NCBI GenBank assembly: GCA_902362805.1
Contig: CABIXY010000005.1
Location: forward strand, 62,001-126,000
Reading direction: 5' to 3'
Source of the DNA: Eubacteriaceae bacterium
GTDB lineage: Bacteria > Bacillota > Clostridia > Peptostreptococcales > Anaerovoracaceae
Length of the DNA stretch: 64,000 bases
Shown in pieces: positions 1 to 7,810 of this stretch. Below the pieces are notes generated by a model. That model saw only the letters and a program-made list of their open reading frames with translations, was not told the DNA's origin and did no database searches. Each line of letters opens with the position of its first letter. Positions within the stretch are counted from its first letter, which is position 1. The position numbers were made by a program, and so were the translations under genes.

Positions 1-360
1 GCCAGGAGATTTAGATACTGACGGCGTATCTTCTGCAGTATAATTGTAGATTTCTCTGCCATCCACGTAAACCTTGAAATAGGCGTGATGATTGTCAATG
101 AATGCATAGGGAGCCGCATTGGAATCTGGAGAATAGGAAAGTGTCGTCGATAGGCGATGCACCTTTCCGCCATAAGTGTAGCTAAAAGGGAGGGTGACTT
201 TCTCCTTCTGCCCCTCGTCAATCTGCAGATACCAGTCTTTTTCGTAGTGTAGCTGCTCTGACTGCCCTGGCAGTGCGTACCCCTGACTGAGCAAAATGCC
301 AATTGCCAGCGCAATCATCAAAATGACCAGTGCAACAATGCGCAATATAACTTTTTTCAT
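1..360 (-). CDS. Membrane-anchored protein, N-terminal part (cut by window edge)
   Basis: An open frame of 120 codons starts at an ATG at 360 and runs off the left edge without a stop. It begins MKKVILRIVALVILMIALAI, a positively charged start followed by one long hydrophobic segment (residues 4-25), so it is a membrane anchor or uncleaved signal. The rest looks extracytoplasmic and beta-rich, with a stretch VYVDGREIYNY near residue 100. That pattern resembles the jelly-roll sensor domain at the start of many clostridial membrane histidine kinases, but this is resemblance only. The visible part has no catalytic domain, so the function stays open. Confidence 0.6.
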   Translation of the reverse strand, partial: MKKVILRIVALVILMIALAIGILLSQGYALPGQSEQLHYEKDWYLQIDEGQKEKVTLPFSYTYGGKVHRLSTTLSYSPDSNAAPYAFIDNHHAYFKVYVDGREIYNYTAEDTPSVSKSPG

Positions 361-405
361 ATATGTTCTCTCGATTTCTTCATTACTTTGAATATTTATA
401 CAAAC

Positions 406-434
406 ATTATATAATACTGTCATCGAAATGTAAC
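406..434 (-). promoter_or_regulatory. Sigma-A-type promoter for the left-edge gene
   Basis: Read on the minus strand, GTTACA is followed by a 17-base spacer and a perfect TATAAT, about 46 bases before the ATG at 360. The -35 box is weak and the -10 is strong. Confidence 0.5.
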
Positions 435-493
435 TATTTTTGTCAGAATTTTAGAAACTTTTTGTTCTATTGTCGCGGAGCAAGTCTGTCGTC

Positions 494-537
494 AAAAAAG
501 GAGTGCATGACGGCGCATCGCGCCGTTATGCACTCCT
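494..537 (-). terminator. Rho-independent terminator of gltX
   Basis: A 17-pair stem (AGGAGTGCAT and ACGGCG arms with one G-T pair) closes a short loop and is followed on the minus strand by six Ts. It lies about 70 bases after the gltX stop. Confidence 0.85.
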
Positions 538-605
538 ACCGCCCGCAAGGGGCGACGCTTTGCAAAGTTCGCACTTTGAAATATACTTCTTTCACAGGCT
601 GCCGA

Positions 606-2261
606 CTATTGATAGCTTGCAATTCTAGCCCTCGTTTTCTCTTCGCCGAGAATCTGCTGGATTTCCCAGACATCGGGGGACTGTGCACGTCCCATCAAGG
701 CAATTCTGATCACGGTGCTGACATGACCCACGTGGCCTTTGTACTCCTCCGGATGCTTTTTGAAGTCCTTCGGTTTTGCAGCATAGCCCAATTCTGTGGC
801 GATTGCCCGAATCTTATCAAACCATTGGCTCTGGTCGTCGCTGTGGTCATAACCCGCTAAATAGGCATTCAAAATTGCAGACACATCCTCATCTGGAACC
901 TCTGCAGGCATCTCATCCTCCACCTTGAACAGATCGTCAAAGAAGTAGCTGATGAATTCGATGATCTGCTGGGCATAGATGAAATCTTTTCTCGGCTTCT
1001 TGTCGTTTCTTCCCAGGTCGAGGATTTTTTCCAAATAGGCTCGATCGTCAAAAATGTGCATGATCTCAGGCTTGAATTCTTCAGCCCAGTTTTTCAAAAA
1101 CTCATACAAATCAGCTGCCGGAATACGCAGCAGTACGTCTTTACTGATATCGTTGAGTTTGTTGAGATCGAACAGCGCGCCGGAATTGCTCATCTTCTCT
1201 GTCGTAAATGCAAAGTCGTCAATCGGTGCGTCTGGATTTTCCATTCTCCACTCTTCAAAGTTAGAATTGAGAATGGTCAGTAGATATTCTCTCACAGCAG
1301 CAGGATGATAACCCTGATTCCTATAGTAATCCAGTGAAAGTTCAGGGTCTTTCCGCTTGGATAGCTTTCTCTTATTGCCTTCTTCGTCCAGCTTCATCAG
1401 CTGCGCTGTATGACAGTAGATTGGCGGCTGCCAGCCTAATTTCTCGAACAGTTCCACATGAATCGGCAGAGATGGCAGCCACTCCGCCCCTCTGATCACA
1501 TGGGTTGTCCTCATCAGGTGATCGTCAACTACATGGGCGAAGTGATAGGTCGGAATGCCAGTCGCCTTGAGAATGACTACATCCTGGAAATTCTCCGGCA
1601 TGTCCAAAATGCCTCTGATGGCATCCTCTACCTTGATTCTTCTTGCAGTTTCCTCACTCTGATCAGGATTTCCATCCGATTTCAGTCTCAGGACATAAGC
1701 TTTGCCTGCTTTCAGGTTTTCTTCTATTTCTTCGTAGGATAAGTCCCTACTTTTTGCATAGTCTCCGTAAATGCCCGGATTGACTTTCGCCGCTTCCTGT
1801 CCTGCCCTGATTTCTGCAATCTCTTCTTCGGTCAGGAAACAAGGATAGGCTTTGCCCTCCGCTACCAGCTTTTTCGCAAAGCACTGATAGATTTCACCTC
1901 TTTTGCTCTGGGTATAGTCGCCGTAAGAACCCACATCGCCTTCCAGGCCTGCGCCCTCGTCAAAATTGATGCCAAAAAATCGTAAAGAATTGATGATAAT
2001 CTCTACGGCACCATCTACATATCGCTTATCGTCCGTGTCTTCAATTCGGAGATAAAAAATACCATTGCTCTGGTGCGCCAGTCTTTCGTCGACAAAAGCG
2101 CCGTACAGATTCCCCAGATGAATGAACCCCGTCGGGCTGGGACCAAGTCTGGTTACTTTGGCACCTTCTGGAAGATCGCGCATAGGATACATTGCCTCGT
2201 AATCTTCCGGCGCTTTCTCAATCTGCGGGAAAAGTAATTCTGCTAATTTGTTATAATCCAT
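606..2261 (-). CDS. gltX: Glutamyl-tRNA synthetase
   Basis: This class I aminoacyl-tRNA synthetase charges tRNA with glutamate in the cytoplasm. The HIGH-type motif appears in RLGPSPTGFIHLGNL near residues 38-52, and the KMSKS-type loop is KLSKRKD near residue 300. At 551 residues it matches the long clostridial form rather than the roughly 480-residue proteobacterial type. The ATG follows TGGAGG at a usual distance. It is a single-gene unit with its own promoter upstream and a strong terminator downstream. Whether it also charges tRNA-Gln cannot be told from sequence alone. Confidence 0.95.
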   Translation of the reverse strand: MDYNKLAELLFPQIEKAPEDYEAMYPMRDLPEGAKVTRLGPSPTGFIHLGNLYGAFVDERLAHQSNGIFYLRIEDTDDKRYVDGAVEIIINSLRFFGINFDEGAGLEGDVGSYGDYTQSKRGEIYQCFAKKLVAEGKAYPCFLTEEEIAEIRAGQEAAKVNPGIYGDYAKSRDLSYEEIEENLKAGKAYVLRLKSDGNPDQSEETARRIKVEDAIRGILDMPENFQDVVILKATGIPTYHFAHVVDDHLMRTTHVIRGAEWLPSLPIHVELFEKLGWQPPIYCHTAQLMKLDEEGNKRKLSKRKDPELSLDYYRNQGYHPAAVREYLLTILNSNFEEWRMENPDAPIDDFAFTTEKMSNSGALFDLNKLNDISKDVLLRIPAADLYEFLKNWAEEFKPEIMHIFDDRAYLEKILDLGRNDKKPRKDFIYAQQIIEFISYFFDDLFKVEDEMPAEVPDEDVSAILNAYLAGYDHSDDQSQWFDKIRAIATELGYAAKPKDFKKHPEEYKGHVGHVSTVIRIALMGRAQSPDVWEIQQILGEEKTRARIASYQ

Positions 2262-2301
2262 TTATTAAAACCTCCATTTTGGTAATTCGCTGAGTTCTTA
2301 C

Positions 2302-2331
2302 ATTATATACTTTGGACGGTATGAATTTCAA
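2302..2331 (-). promoter_or_regulatory. Sigma-A promoter of gltX
   Basis: On the minus strand TTGAAA, an 18-base spacer and TATAAT lie about 40 bases upstream of the gltX ATG. The same spacer holds, on the plus strand, GTATG-N17-CAAAATA, which loosely fits a forespore sigma-G promoter for the divergent germination gene. Confidence 0.6.
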
Positions 2332-2372
2332 GGTTTTTGACAAAATATATCATAAGTGTAAAGGAGGTTTTT

Positions 2373-3791
2373 ATGAGTTTAAATAGATATGAATATTATT
2401 TGGAACATTTTACAGGCCAGCTGCCTGTAGGCGAAAGTTTTGACCTGGTGGAAAGACACATCAAAATCGCTGGAAATCCAGGCAGGATGTACTTTGTGGA
2501 CGGGTTGACCGATGGACAGAAGTGTCAGCTTCTCCTCAATTTCCTCATGGGCGTAACCACTTCAGACATGCAGGACGTGAAGACCAGTGACGATTTCCTC
2601 GAAAAGGTCTTTCCATTTCTCGCAAGTACGGCGGAGACTGATATCGCAAACGTCGTAAAGCAGCTCTACGCAGGTCTTTCCGTCATCATGATGGACGGCT
2701 TTGACAAGCTCATCGTCGCGGATACGAGAAACTATCCCAGCCGCAGCGTACAGGAGCCGGAGAAAGAAAAGACGCTGCGCGGCGCAAAAGATGGCTTCAC
2801 AGAAAGCTTTATGGAGAACCTGGGCCTGATTCGCAGGCGAATCCGTGATAATCGGCTGATTTTCAAAAGCTTCAATATCGGCGAAAAGTCCAAGACTGAT
2901 GTAGCGCTCTGCTATATGAAAGGCGTTGCCGATGCAGATCTTGTCTCCAAGGTAGATATCGCTCTATCAAAAATCAAGTTGGACAGCGTTTCCGTCGGTG
3001 ACCAGACTCTGGTGGAAAATCTGATGAAAGAGTTGGAGGGCGGAAAGCGGAAGAGTAAGTTCAATCCTTTCCCAAAAGTTCGATACACCCAGAGGCCCGA
3101 TATTATCGGTGCCCATCTGACAGAGGGAAAAATCGCGATTGTCATCGACAATTCCCCGACTGTAGTATTATTGCCAGTGGGAATTTTCGACTTCACCCAA
3201 GATGTGGATGACTACTATTTTCCTCTCATCACGGGAAATTATCTGCGTTTGATCCGTATCATCAACATGCTGGTCATTCTCTTCATTTCACCGATTTATC
3301 TTTTGGTCGTAGAAGGCCACATCGATGCACCGCTGGATATGGATTTTATCATCCCAGAAGATCCTTATGCTCTGCCCATCTTCTGGCAGTTCATTCTGCT
3401 GGAATTCGCTATCGACGGCCTAAAACTGGCATCGCTCAACACGCCGGAGTCCTTGGGAACCTCGCTGTCTGTCATAGGCGCTTTGATTCTGGGCCAATTT
3501 TCCATAGATTCCGGTTGGTTTATTCCCCAGACCATACTGGTCATGGCAGTAGTCGCTCTCGCTTCCTTCACGCAGCCGAGCATTGAACTCTCTTACGGCA
3601 TCAAGTTCGTCAGAGTCATCATGTTGGTGGGCAGCATGCTCTTCGGCTTCTGGGGACTAGGCGGCGGCCTGCTCATCGGCTTTATCATCATCGCCGCAAC
3701 AAAGACCGTCAGCGGGCATTCCTACCTGTATCCTCTCATTCCATTCAAATGGGATGCTTTGAAAAAGCTGCTGTTCCGAACTTCTAAATAA
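2373..3791 (+). CDS. GerA/SpoVAF-family spore germination protein
   Basis: A 472-residue member of the GerA family, the large membrane subunit of spore germinant receptors or the related SpoVAF. An N-terminal soluble half (about 1-270, containing RDNRLIFKSFNIGEKSKTDV and the typical TEGKIAIVIDNSPTV) is followed by several membrane helices (about 285-455). The start at 2373 is chosen because AAGGAGG lies 7 bases before it; an upstream in-frame start at 2337 has no such site. No gerB or gerC partner lies next to it, so it is an orphan subunit. It points to an endospore former. Its germinant, if any, is unknown. Confidence 0.88.
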   Translation: MSLNRYEYYLEHFTGQLPVGESFDLVERHIKIAGNPGRMYFVDGLTDGQKCQLLLNFLMGVTTSDMQDVKTSDDFLEKVFPFLASTAETDIANVVKQLYAGLSVIMMDGFDKLIVADTRNYPSRSVQEPEKEKTLRGAKDGFTESFMENLGLIRRRIRDNRLIFKSFNIGEKSKTDVALCYMKGVADADLVSKVDIALSKIKLDSVSVGDQTLVENLMKELEGGKRKSKFNPFPKVRYTQRPDIIGAHLTEGKIAIVIDNSPTVVLLPVGIFDFTQDVDDYYFPLITGNYLRLIRIINMLVILFISPIYLLVVEGHIDAPLDMDFIIPEDPYALPIFWQFILLEFAIDGLKLASLNTPESLGTSLSVIGALILGQFSIDSGWFIPQTILVMAVVALASFTQPSIELSYGIKFVRVIMLVGSMLFGFWGLGGGLLIGFIIIAATKTVSGHSYLYPLIPFKWDALKKLLFRTSK

Positions 3792-3807
3792 GTGATCATA
3801 AGGAAAG

Positions 3808-3856
3808 GACCGTACACCAACGTCGTTAACGATCGTCAGTGCACGGTCTATTTTAT
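3808..3856 (+). terminator. Terminator after the gerA-family gene
   Basis: An imperfect stem with GGACCGT and ACGGTC outer arms is followed by ATTTTAT. It lies between convergent genes; the T-run is short. Confidence 0.55.
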
Positions 3857-3883
3857 GGGTAATGCTTATGTAATTTTTTCTTT

Positions 3884-4297
3884 TTATGCGCCTAAGAGCT
3901 GACGCATCAAATCAGAGATCGGTTTGCTGGCTCTGTTTTTCGTATCGTATCCAACATATACGGTTTCACAGGTAATAATCAGTTCATCTTCACCTTCGCG
4001 ATATATTTCAAAACCAATCGTCATGCTCTTATTTCCTATTTTTAAGATTCGCATGCCAACCTCCAGCAAATCGCCCTCATAGGCACTGGAATAAAATTCA
4101 TAGGTGGATTTTTTATGGCAAACCTCAGAATCATGTTCCTCGACAAGTGTTTTATACGGATACCCCTTTGAACGAAAAAACTCTTCAAATGCAATATCGG
4201 TATAAATCACATAATGCCCATTATATACGATGCCCTGTTGATCCACTTCATTATAGCGTACGCGGATAGGGCAAAAGAAAATGCAATCACTTCTCAT
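3884..4297 (-). CDS. gbuF: Hotdog-fold acyl-CoA thioesterase of the gbu-type cluster
   Basis: A 137-residue YbgC/4-hydroxybenzoyl-CoA thioesterase-type protein, likely hydrolysing an acyl-CoA in the cytoplasm. The family signature is RYNEVDQQGIVYNGHY near residues 14-29, with the catalytic-position Asp in EVDQ. The start at 4297 follows AGGAAGG; a frame extension to 4405 has no such site and runs through a hairpin. It is the last gene of the six-gene operon, 133 bases after the transporter. A role in releasing free acid or recycling CoA trapped in unproductive thioesters fits, but the substrate is inferred. The symbol is assigned by gene order only. Confidence 0.8.
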   Translation of the reverse strand: MRSDCIFFCPIRVRYNEVDQQGIVYNGHYVIYTDIAFEEFFRSKGYPYKTLVEEHDSEVCHKKSTYEFYSSAYEGDLLEVGMRILKIGNKSMTIGFEIYREGEDELIITCETVYVGYDTKNRASKPISDLMRQLLGA

Positions 4298-4359
4298 TTC
4301 ACTTACCTTCCTTATTTTCTTATACATAACATCGAGAAGGCTGCCCCGATGCGTCACAA

Positions 4360-4406
4360 AGTGCCGGACAGAGAAACCACTTACTTTCGATCCCCTTTCC
4401 GGCACT
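4360..4406 (-). other. Intercistronic stem-loop between transporter and thioesterase genes
   Basis: Nine-base arms AGTGCCGGA and TCCGGCACT are perfectly complementary around a loop of about 29 bases. No T-run follows on either strand, so RNA processing or stabilisation is more likely than termination. Confidence 0.5.
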
Positions 4407-4430
4407 ATGGAGTGTCATATTTAAAATCAA

Positions 4431-6056
4431 TTAAGCGGGTTCGGAAGTTTCTTCCTCTTCACCTTGTAATTCAGCTTCTTCTTTCAAAAATGCTTCGTGG
4501 TCTTCTTTTTCCTGCAGCGCGATATTCTGCGCATGCAATCCTGAACGACTGTCGTGTTTGAGCCACTTGAACAGCCCGATCTCTACCCCGACTAAGATGA
4601 CCATAAACGGTGCTGATATGATGATCGCCACCTGCTTGATTGGGTCAAATCCAGCGCCTGATAAGATAATGGCCATTGGAATGATGGCAAGCAGTACGCA
4701 GAAGAAGATTCGAAGAGCCATCTTCGGCGTTCCACGCTTTGTAACAGTTTCTGCCAATGCCAGAGATGCAGAGTCCATGGATGGTGCCACGAATCCTACG
4801 ATCAGCAACAGGATCAGGAACGGCAGTAAGCTCGCTCCGCCCGGCAGGACTTCTAAGATTTTGTAGATTGCAGCATCGCCTACGCCGCTGTTAACCAGGC
4901 CGACTACATCAGCGCTTCCATCCAAGAATGTCTTGATGGAGAAGCTTCCGTTAATTCCAAAGATGAACCAGCCGCCGGCTGTCATACCGAAAATCGTTGC
5001 TACAGCAACTTCTCTAATGGTTCTGCCCTTGGATACTTTAGCGATAAAGATACCCATCATCGCTACATAGTTGAGGTAGAACGCATTGAAGTAAATGGTC
5101 CAACTCTCTGCAAAGCCTGTATTTTCAATAGGATCTGTGAACAAGCTCATTCTTGGCAGCTTGGAAATCATATGTCCTAAAGAATTTACGATATTTCTCA
5201 AAATGAAAGTCGTCGGTCCTGCGCACAGAACATACAGTAAGAATATAATACACAGTCCAGCAGCTGCATTACTGATGACCTTCATACCTTTTTCAGTTCC
5301 AAGATAGGAAGTAAAGGTATATACCAGGGCAATGACTACGATGATGCCGATCTGCACTACCGGAGTCGCTTCAATTCCGAATAACGTCTTCAGTCCGCCA
5401 GCTGCCAGAGGAACTGCCAGCCCCAGAGATGAACTCAGTGCACCTAAAACGCCGAAGATTACCAGGAAGTCGATGACTTTGCCGATTACTGATTTTCCTT
5501 TGACCTTTTCTCCCAGCATAGAACAGCAAATTGCACTGGTCTGGAATGATTTGATTTTTCTAACATATACGCCGTATGCGATGGCTACACCCATGACGGT
5601 GTACATAGCCTGGTTTACCATTCCCCAGTGGAAGAACTGATAGCCAAGTGATGATTCAAGGGCCTCTGTGCTGTGCGGTTCCATACCTAGTCCCGGAGCC
5701 TCATAGTAGAACGCCCATTCAGTAAAGGACCAGTACAGCGCTGCTGATGCAAGGGATGCCAACAGCATCATTGCTAAGTAACTGAATGTGGAATACTCCG
5801 GTTTGCAATCGCCCAGTCTGATCTTTCCATATTTTCCAAGACCGAGATAAAGTCCGATTAAAAATGTTACAAAGGCAACGACTTCAAAGACAGGTCCCAA
5901 TCCGGAAATCATCTTGTTAAAGAATCCGCCGATTCCACTGATTGTCGTCTCTGGGTTTAAGACCATAAAAATGATAAATACAGCGAGTACTGCTACGCTG
6001 ACAACGATAAGTCCGATTTCTATATTGCCGCGGTCTTTCTTGTTTAAATTTTCCAT
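4431..6056 (-). CDS. gbuE: BCCT-family betaine/carnitine-type transporter
   Basis: A 541-residue membrane transporter of the betaine/carnitine/choline family with about 12 helices and a charged acidic tail (EEAELQGEEEETSEPA). Family landmarks include YWSFTEWAFYYEAPG in the TM4 region and GIFIAKVSKGRTIRE after TM8. In this context it should import gamma-butyrobetaine, as CaiT moves carnitine and gamma-butyrobetaine. Against the Trp-rich TM8 box I recall from BetP and CaiT, this protein reads IYFNAFYLNY, with Phe, Tyr and Tyr in the Trp positions. It follows the ferredoxin gene by 135 bases. The symbol is assigned by order in the cluster. Confidence 0.88.
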   Translation of the reverse strand: MENLNKKDRGNIEIGLIVVSVAVLAVFIIFMVLNPETTISGIGGFFNKMISGLGPVFEVVAFVTFLIGLYLGLGKYGKIRLGDCKPEYSTFSYLAMMLLASLASAALYWSFTEWAFYYEAPGLGMEPHSTEALESSLGYQFFHWGMVNQAMYTVMGVAIAYGVYVRKIKSFQTSAICCSMLGEKVKGKSVIGKVIDFLVIFGVLGALSSSLGLAVPLAAGGLKTLFGIEATPVVQIGIIVVIALVYTFTSYLGTEKGMKVISNAAAGLCIIFLLYVLCAGPTTFILRNIVNSLGHMISKLPRMSLFTDPIENTGFAESWTIYFNAFYLNYVAMMGIFIAKVSKGRTIREVAVATIFGMTAGGWFIFGINGSFSIKTFLDGSADVVGLVNSGVGDAAIYKILEVLPGGASLLPFLILLLIVGFVAPSMDSASLALAETVTKRGTPKMALRIFFCVLLAIIPMAIILSGAGFDPIKQVAIIISAPFMVILVGVEIGLFKWLKHDSRSGLHAQNIALQEKEDHEAFLKEEAELQGEEEETSEPA

Positions 6057-6191
6057 ATTACCTCCTTGTGTTTCACAAAAGAGTCATAACTAATATCTGT
6101 GCCAGAGCTGCCTGGTGCAGTCCATCCAGCACTTTGCATTTCTAAGATGGGGCGAGTAGAGAAATCTAATTACCAATGATACAAAGAATGG

Positions 6192-6470
6192 CTATTGATT
6201 CTTTTGCTCTTTTTTTCTTTTTTTCTTCATTTCTTCGTATCTTCTGATTGCTGCTCTGGAATCTGAAGAACGCTGTTTTCTGACCCTATGATGTAAAGCG
6301 TCAAAAACGCAGATGTCTACACAGTAGCCGCAGTTGATACAAAGACGGTATGCAAAACTTTCAGGCTCCGGAAATCCGCTGGCGGATATTCCGATTACTT
6401 TCATAGGGCATACCTCTGTACATGCGTGGCATTTCACGCATTTCGTTGTATCTGCAGAAATTAGTTTCAC
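6192..6470 (-). CDS. gbuD: 2[4Fe-4S] ferredoxin-like protein
   Basis: A 92-residue electron carrier with two complete cluster motifs: C11-C14-C17-C21 (CVKCHACTEVCP) and C44-C47-C50-C54 (CINCGYCVDIC). A highly basic tail, ending MKKKRKKEQKNQ, follows. The core resembles the ferredoxin part that precedes a nitroreductase domain in some anaerobe proteins, but here it ends before any such domain. In the operon it could take electrons to or from the flavoenzyme encoded three genes upstream. It is separated from the CoA-transferase gene by a perfect hairpin. The symbol is assigned by order. Confidence 0.85.
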   Translation of the reverse strand: MKLISADTTKCVKCHACTEVCPMKVIGISASGFPEPESFAYRLCINCGYCVDICVFDALHHRVRKQRSSDSRAAIRRYEEMKKKRKKEQKNQ

Positions 6471-6515
6471 GGGTTAAGTCCTTTCTAAGATTAGGTCTTC
6501 TTATGAATCCGTCTA

Positions 6516-6555
6516 ATGTTTGAAATCTCACTGCATCAGTGAAATTTTCAAACAT
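6516..6555 (-). other. Intercistronic hairpin inside the gbu-type operon
   Basis: Outer arms ATGTTTGAAA and TTTCAAACAT and inner arms TCACTG and CAGTGA form a long stem with a three-base loop. No T-run follows on the minus strand. It separates the catalytic genes (dehydrogenase and both CoA-transferases) from the ferredoxin, transporter and thioesterase genes. Confidence 0.65.
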
Positions 6556-6592
6556 CAGGCAGATTATATATATTTCGCCACTATTTTAAGCA

Positions 6593-7795
6593 TTAAACAG
6601 ATTGATAAATTGCGCCGCTATCAATCAATTGGTCGATCTTTTCCTGGCTATATCCCAATTCACTGAGGATATCCTTACTATTTGCGCCAGGGAAGCTTGC
6701 TGCTACACCATTAGGATCTACTGGTGTTTTGCTGAAGCGGATCGGTGTGTTGACGACAGTATAATCGCCTACTCCCGGCTGATTGATTTCGGTGATAACT
6801 TTTAACTCCTTGGTCTGCGGATTACCTGCAAACTCAGCTAGTGTTTGAACTGCAGAAGCTGGAACGCCAACTCCACACAAGTTCTTTTCAAGTTCGTACC
6901 GTCCCAGTGTCAAGGTCACCTTTTCCAATTCGGCTATCAGCGCCTCTCTGTTCTGGACACGAGATTCGTTATTGTTAAACCGTGGTTCCTGCGCTAAAGC
7001 GGACAGACCTAACGTTTCGCAAAGCTGCGTCCACTCTTCCTCGCAAGTCACGGCGATGACTGCATTGCCATCTTTCGTAGCAAACTCTCCACATGGAGCG
7101 TACCACGGATGATGATTGCCTGTCCTCGGCGTAAATTCTCCTGTCAGAGAATGTTCCAATACTGGTGCTTCACACATATAGAATGCGCAGTCTAACATTG
7201 CGATATCTACACGCAGGCCTTTGCCTGTCTTCTGTTTGTGAAGCAGTGCCATGGTCAAGCCGCGGAACAACTGCAGTCCAGCCCATGTATCACATAATGA
7301 AAAACCTGGTTTAATTGGTGCATCTGCTCCCTGTCCTGTGGTGCTCACAAGACCACTTCGTGCAGCTGCAATGATATCCATACACGGCAGATGAGATAAA
7401 GGACCATAGGTACCAAAGCCGGCAATGGATCCATATATCAATCCAGGATTAACCTTGAGCATCTCCTCATAGCCTATCCCGAGTTTTTCCAATGTCCCGG
7501 ACTTAAAGTTTTCAATGACGATATCCACTTTTGATACCAGATCCATCACTACGCCTTTGCCTTCTTCTGAACGCATATCGACAGCCACGCCCTTTTTGCC
7601 CCTGTTATACTGGCAAAAATACAAGCTGATATCGTTTTTGTATGGTCCGTATTCGCGGGAAATATCACCATTACCTGGCCGTTCTACTTTTATAATCTCT
7701 GCACCCATATCCGCAAGCAACATGCCACAGAACGGTGCAGACAAAACTTGAGAAAAATCAAGAATTTTAATTCCTTCGAGAGGTCTTTTTTTCAT
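6593..7795 (-). CDS. gbuC: Class III CoA-transferase (CaiB/Frc family), catalytic Asp present
   Basis: A 400-residue family III CoA-transferase, which moves CoA between carboxylic acids through an aspartyl-CoA thioester. The N-terminal nucleotide-site segment LLADMGAEIIKVERPGNGD (25-43) and NRGKKGVAVD are typical. The catalytic Asp is at residue 169 in GFSLCDTWAG, the same number as in formyl-CoA transferase. In the cluster it would activate gamma-butyrobetaine to its CoA ester, as CaiB does for carnitine. Only 15 bases separate it from the second CoA-transferase gene upstream, suggesting coupled synthesis. Symbol by order. Confidence 0.9.
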   Translation of the reverse strand: MKKRPLEGIKILDFSQVLSAPFCGMLLADMGAEIIKVERPGNGDISREYGPYKNDISLYFCQYNRGKKGVAVDMRSEEGKGVVMDLVSKVDIVIENFKSGTLEKLGIGYEEMLKVNPGLIYGSIAGFGTYGPLSHLPCMDIIAAARSGLVSTTGQGADAPIKPGFSLCDTWAGLQLFRGLTMALLHKQKTGKGLRVDIAMLDCAFYMCEAPVLEHSLTGEFTPRTGNHHPWYAPCGEFATKDGNAVIAVTCEEEWTQLCETLGLSALAQEPRFNNNESRVQNREALIAELEKVTLTLGRYELEKNLCGVGVPASAVQTLAEFAGNPQTKELKVITEINQPGVGDYTVVNTPIRFSKTPVDPNGVAASFPGANSKDILSELGYSQEKIDQLIDSGAIYQSV

Positions 7796-7810
7796 GCCTT
7801 ATACTCCTTC

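Noticed and set aside
363..860. Plus-strand frame opposite the end of gltX
   Set aside because: It runs through the gltX terminator hairpin and antisense to gltX, with no ribosome site or recognisable protein.
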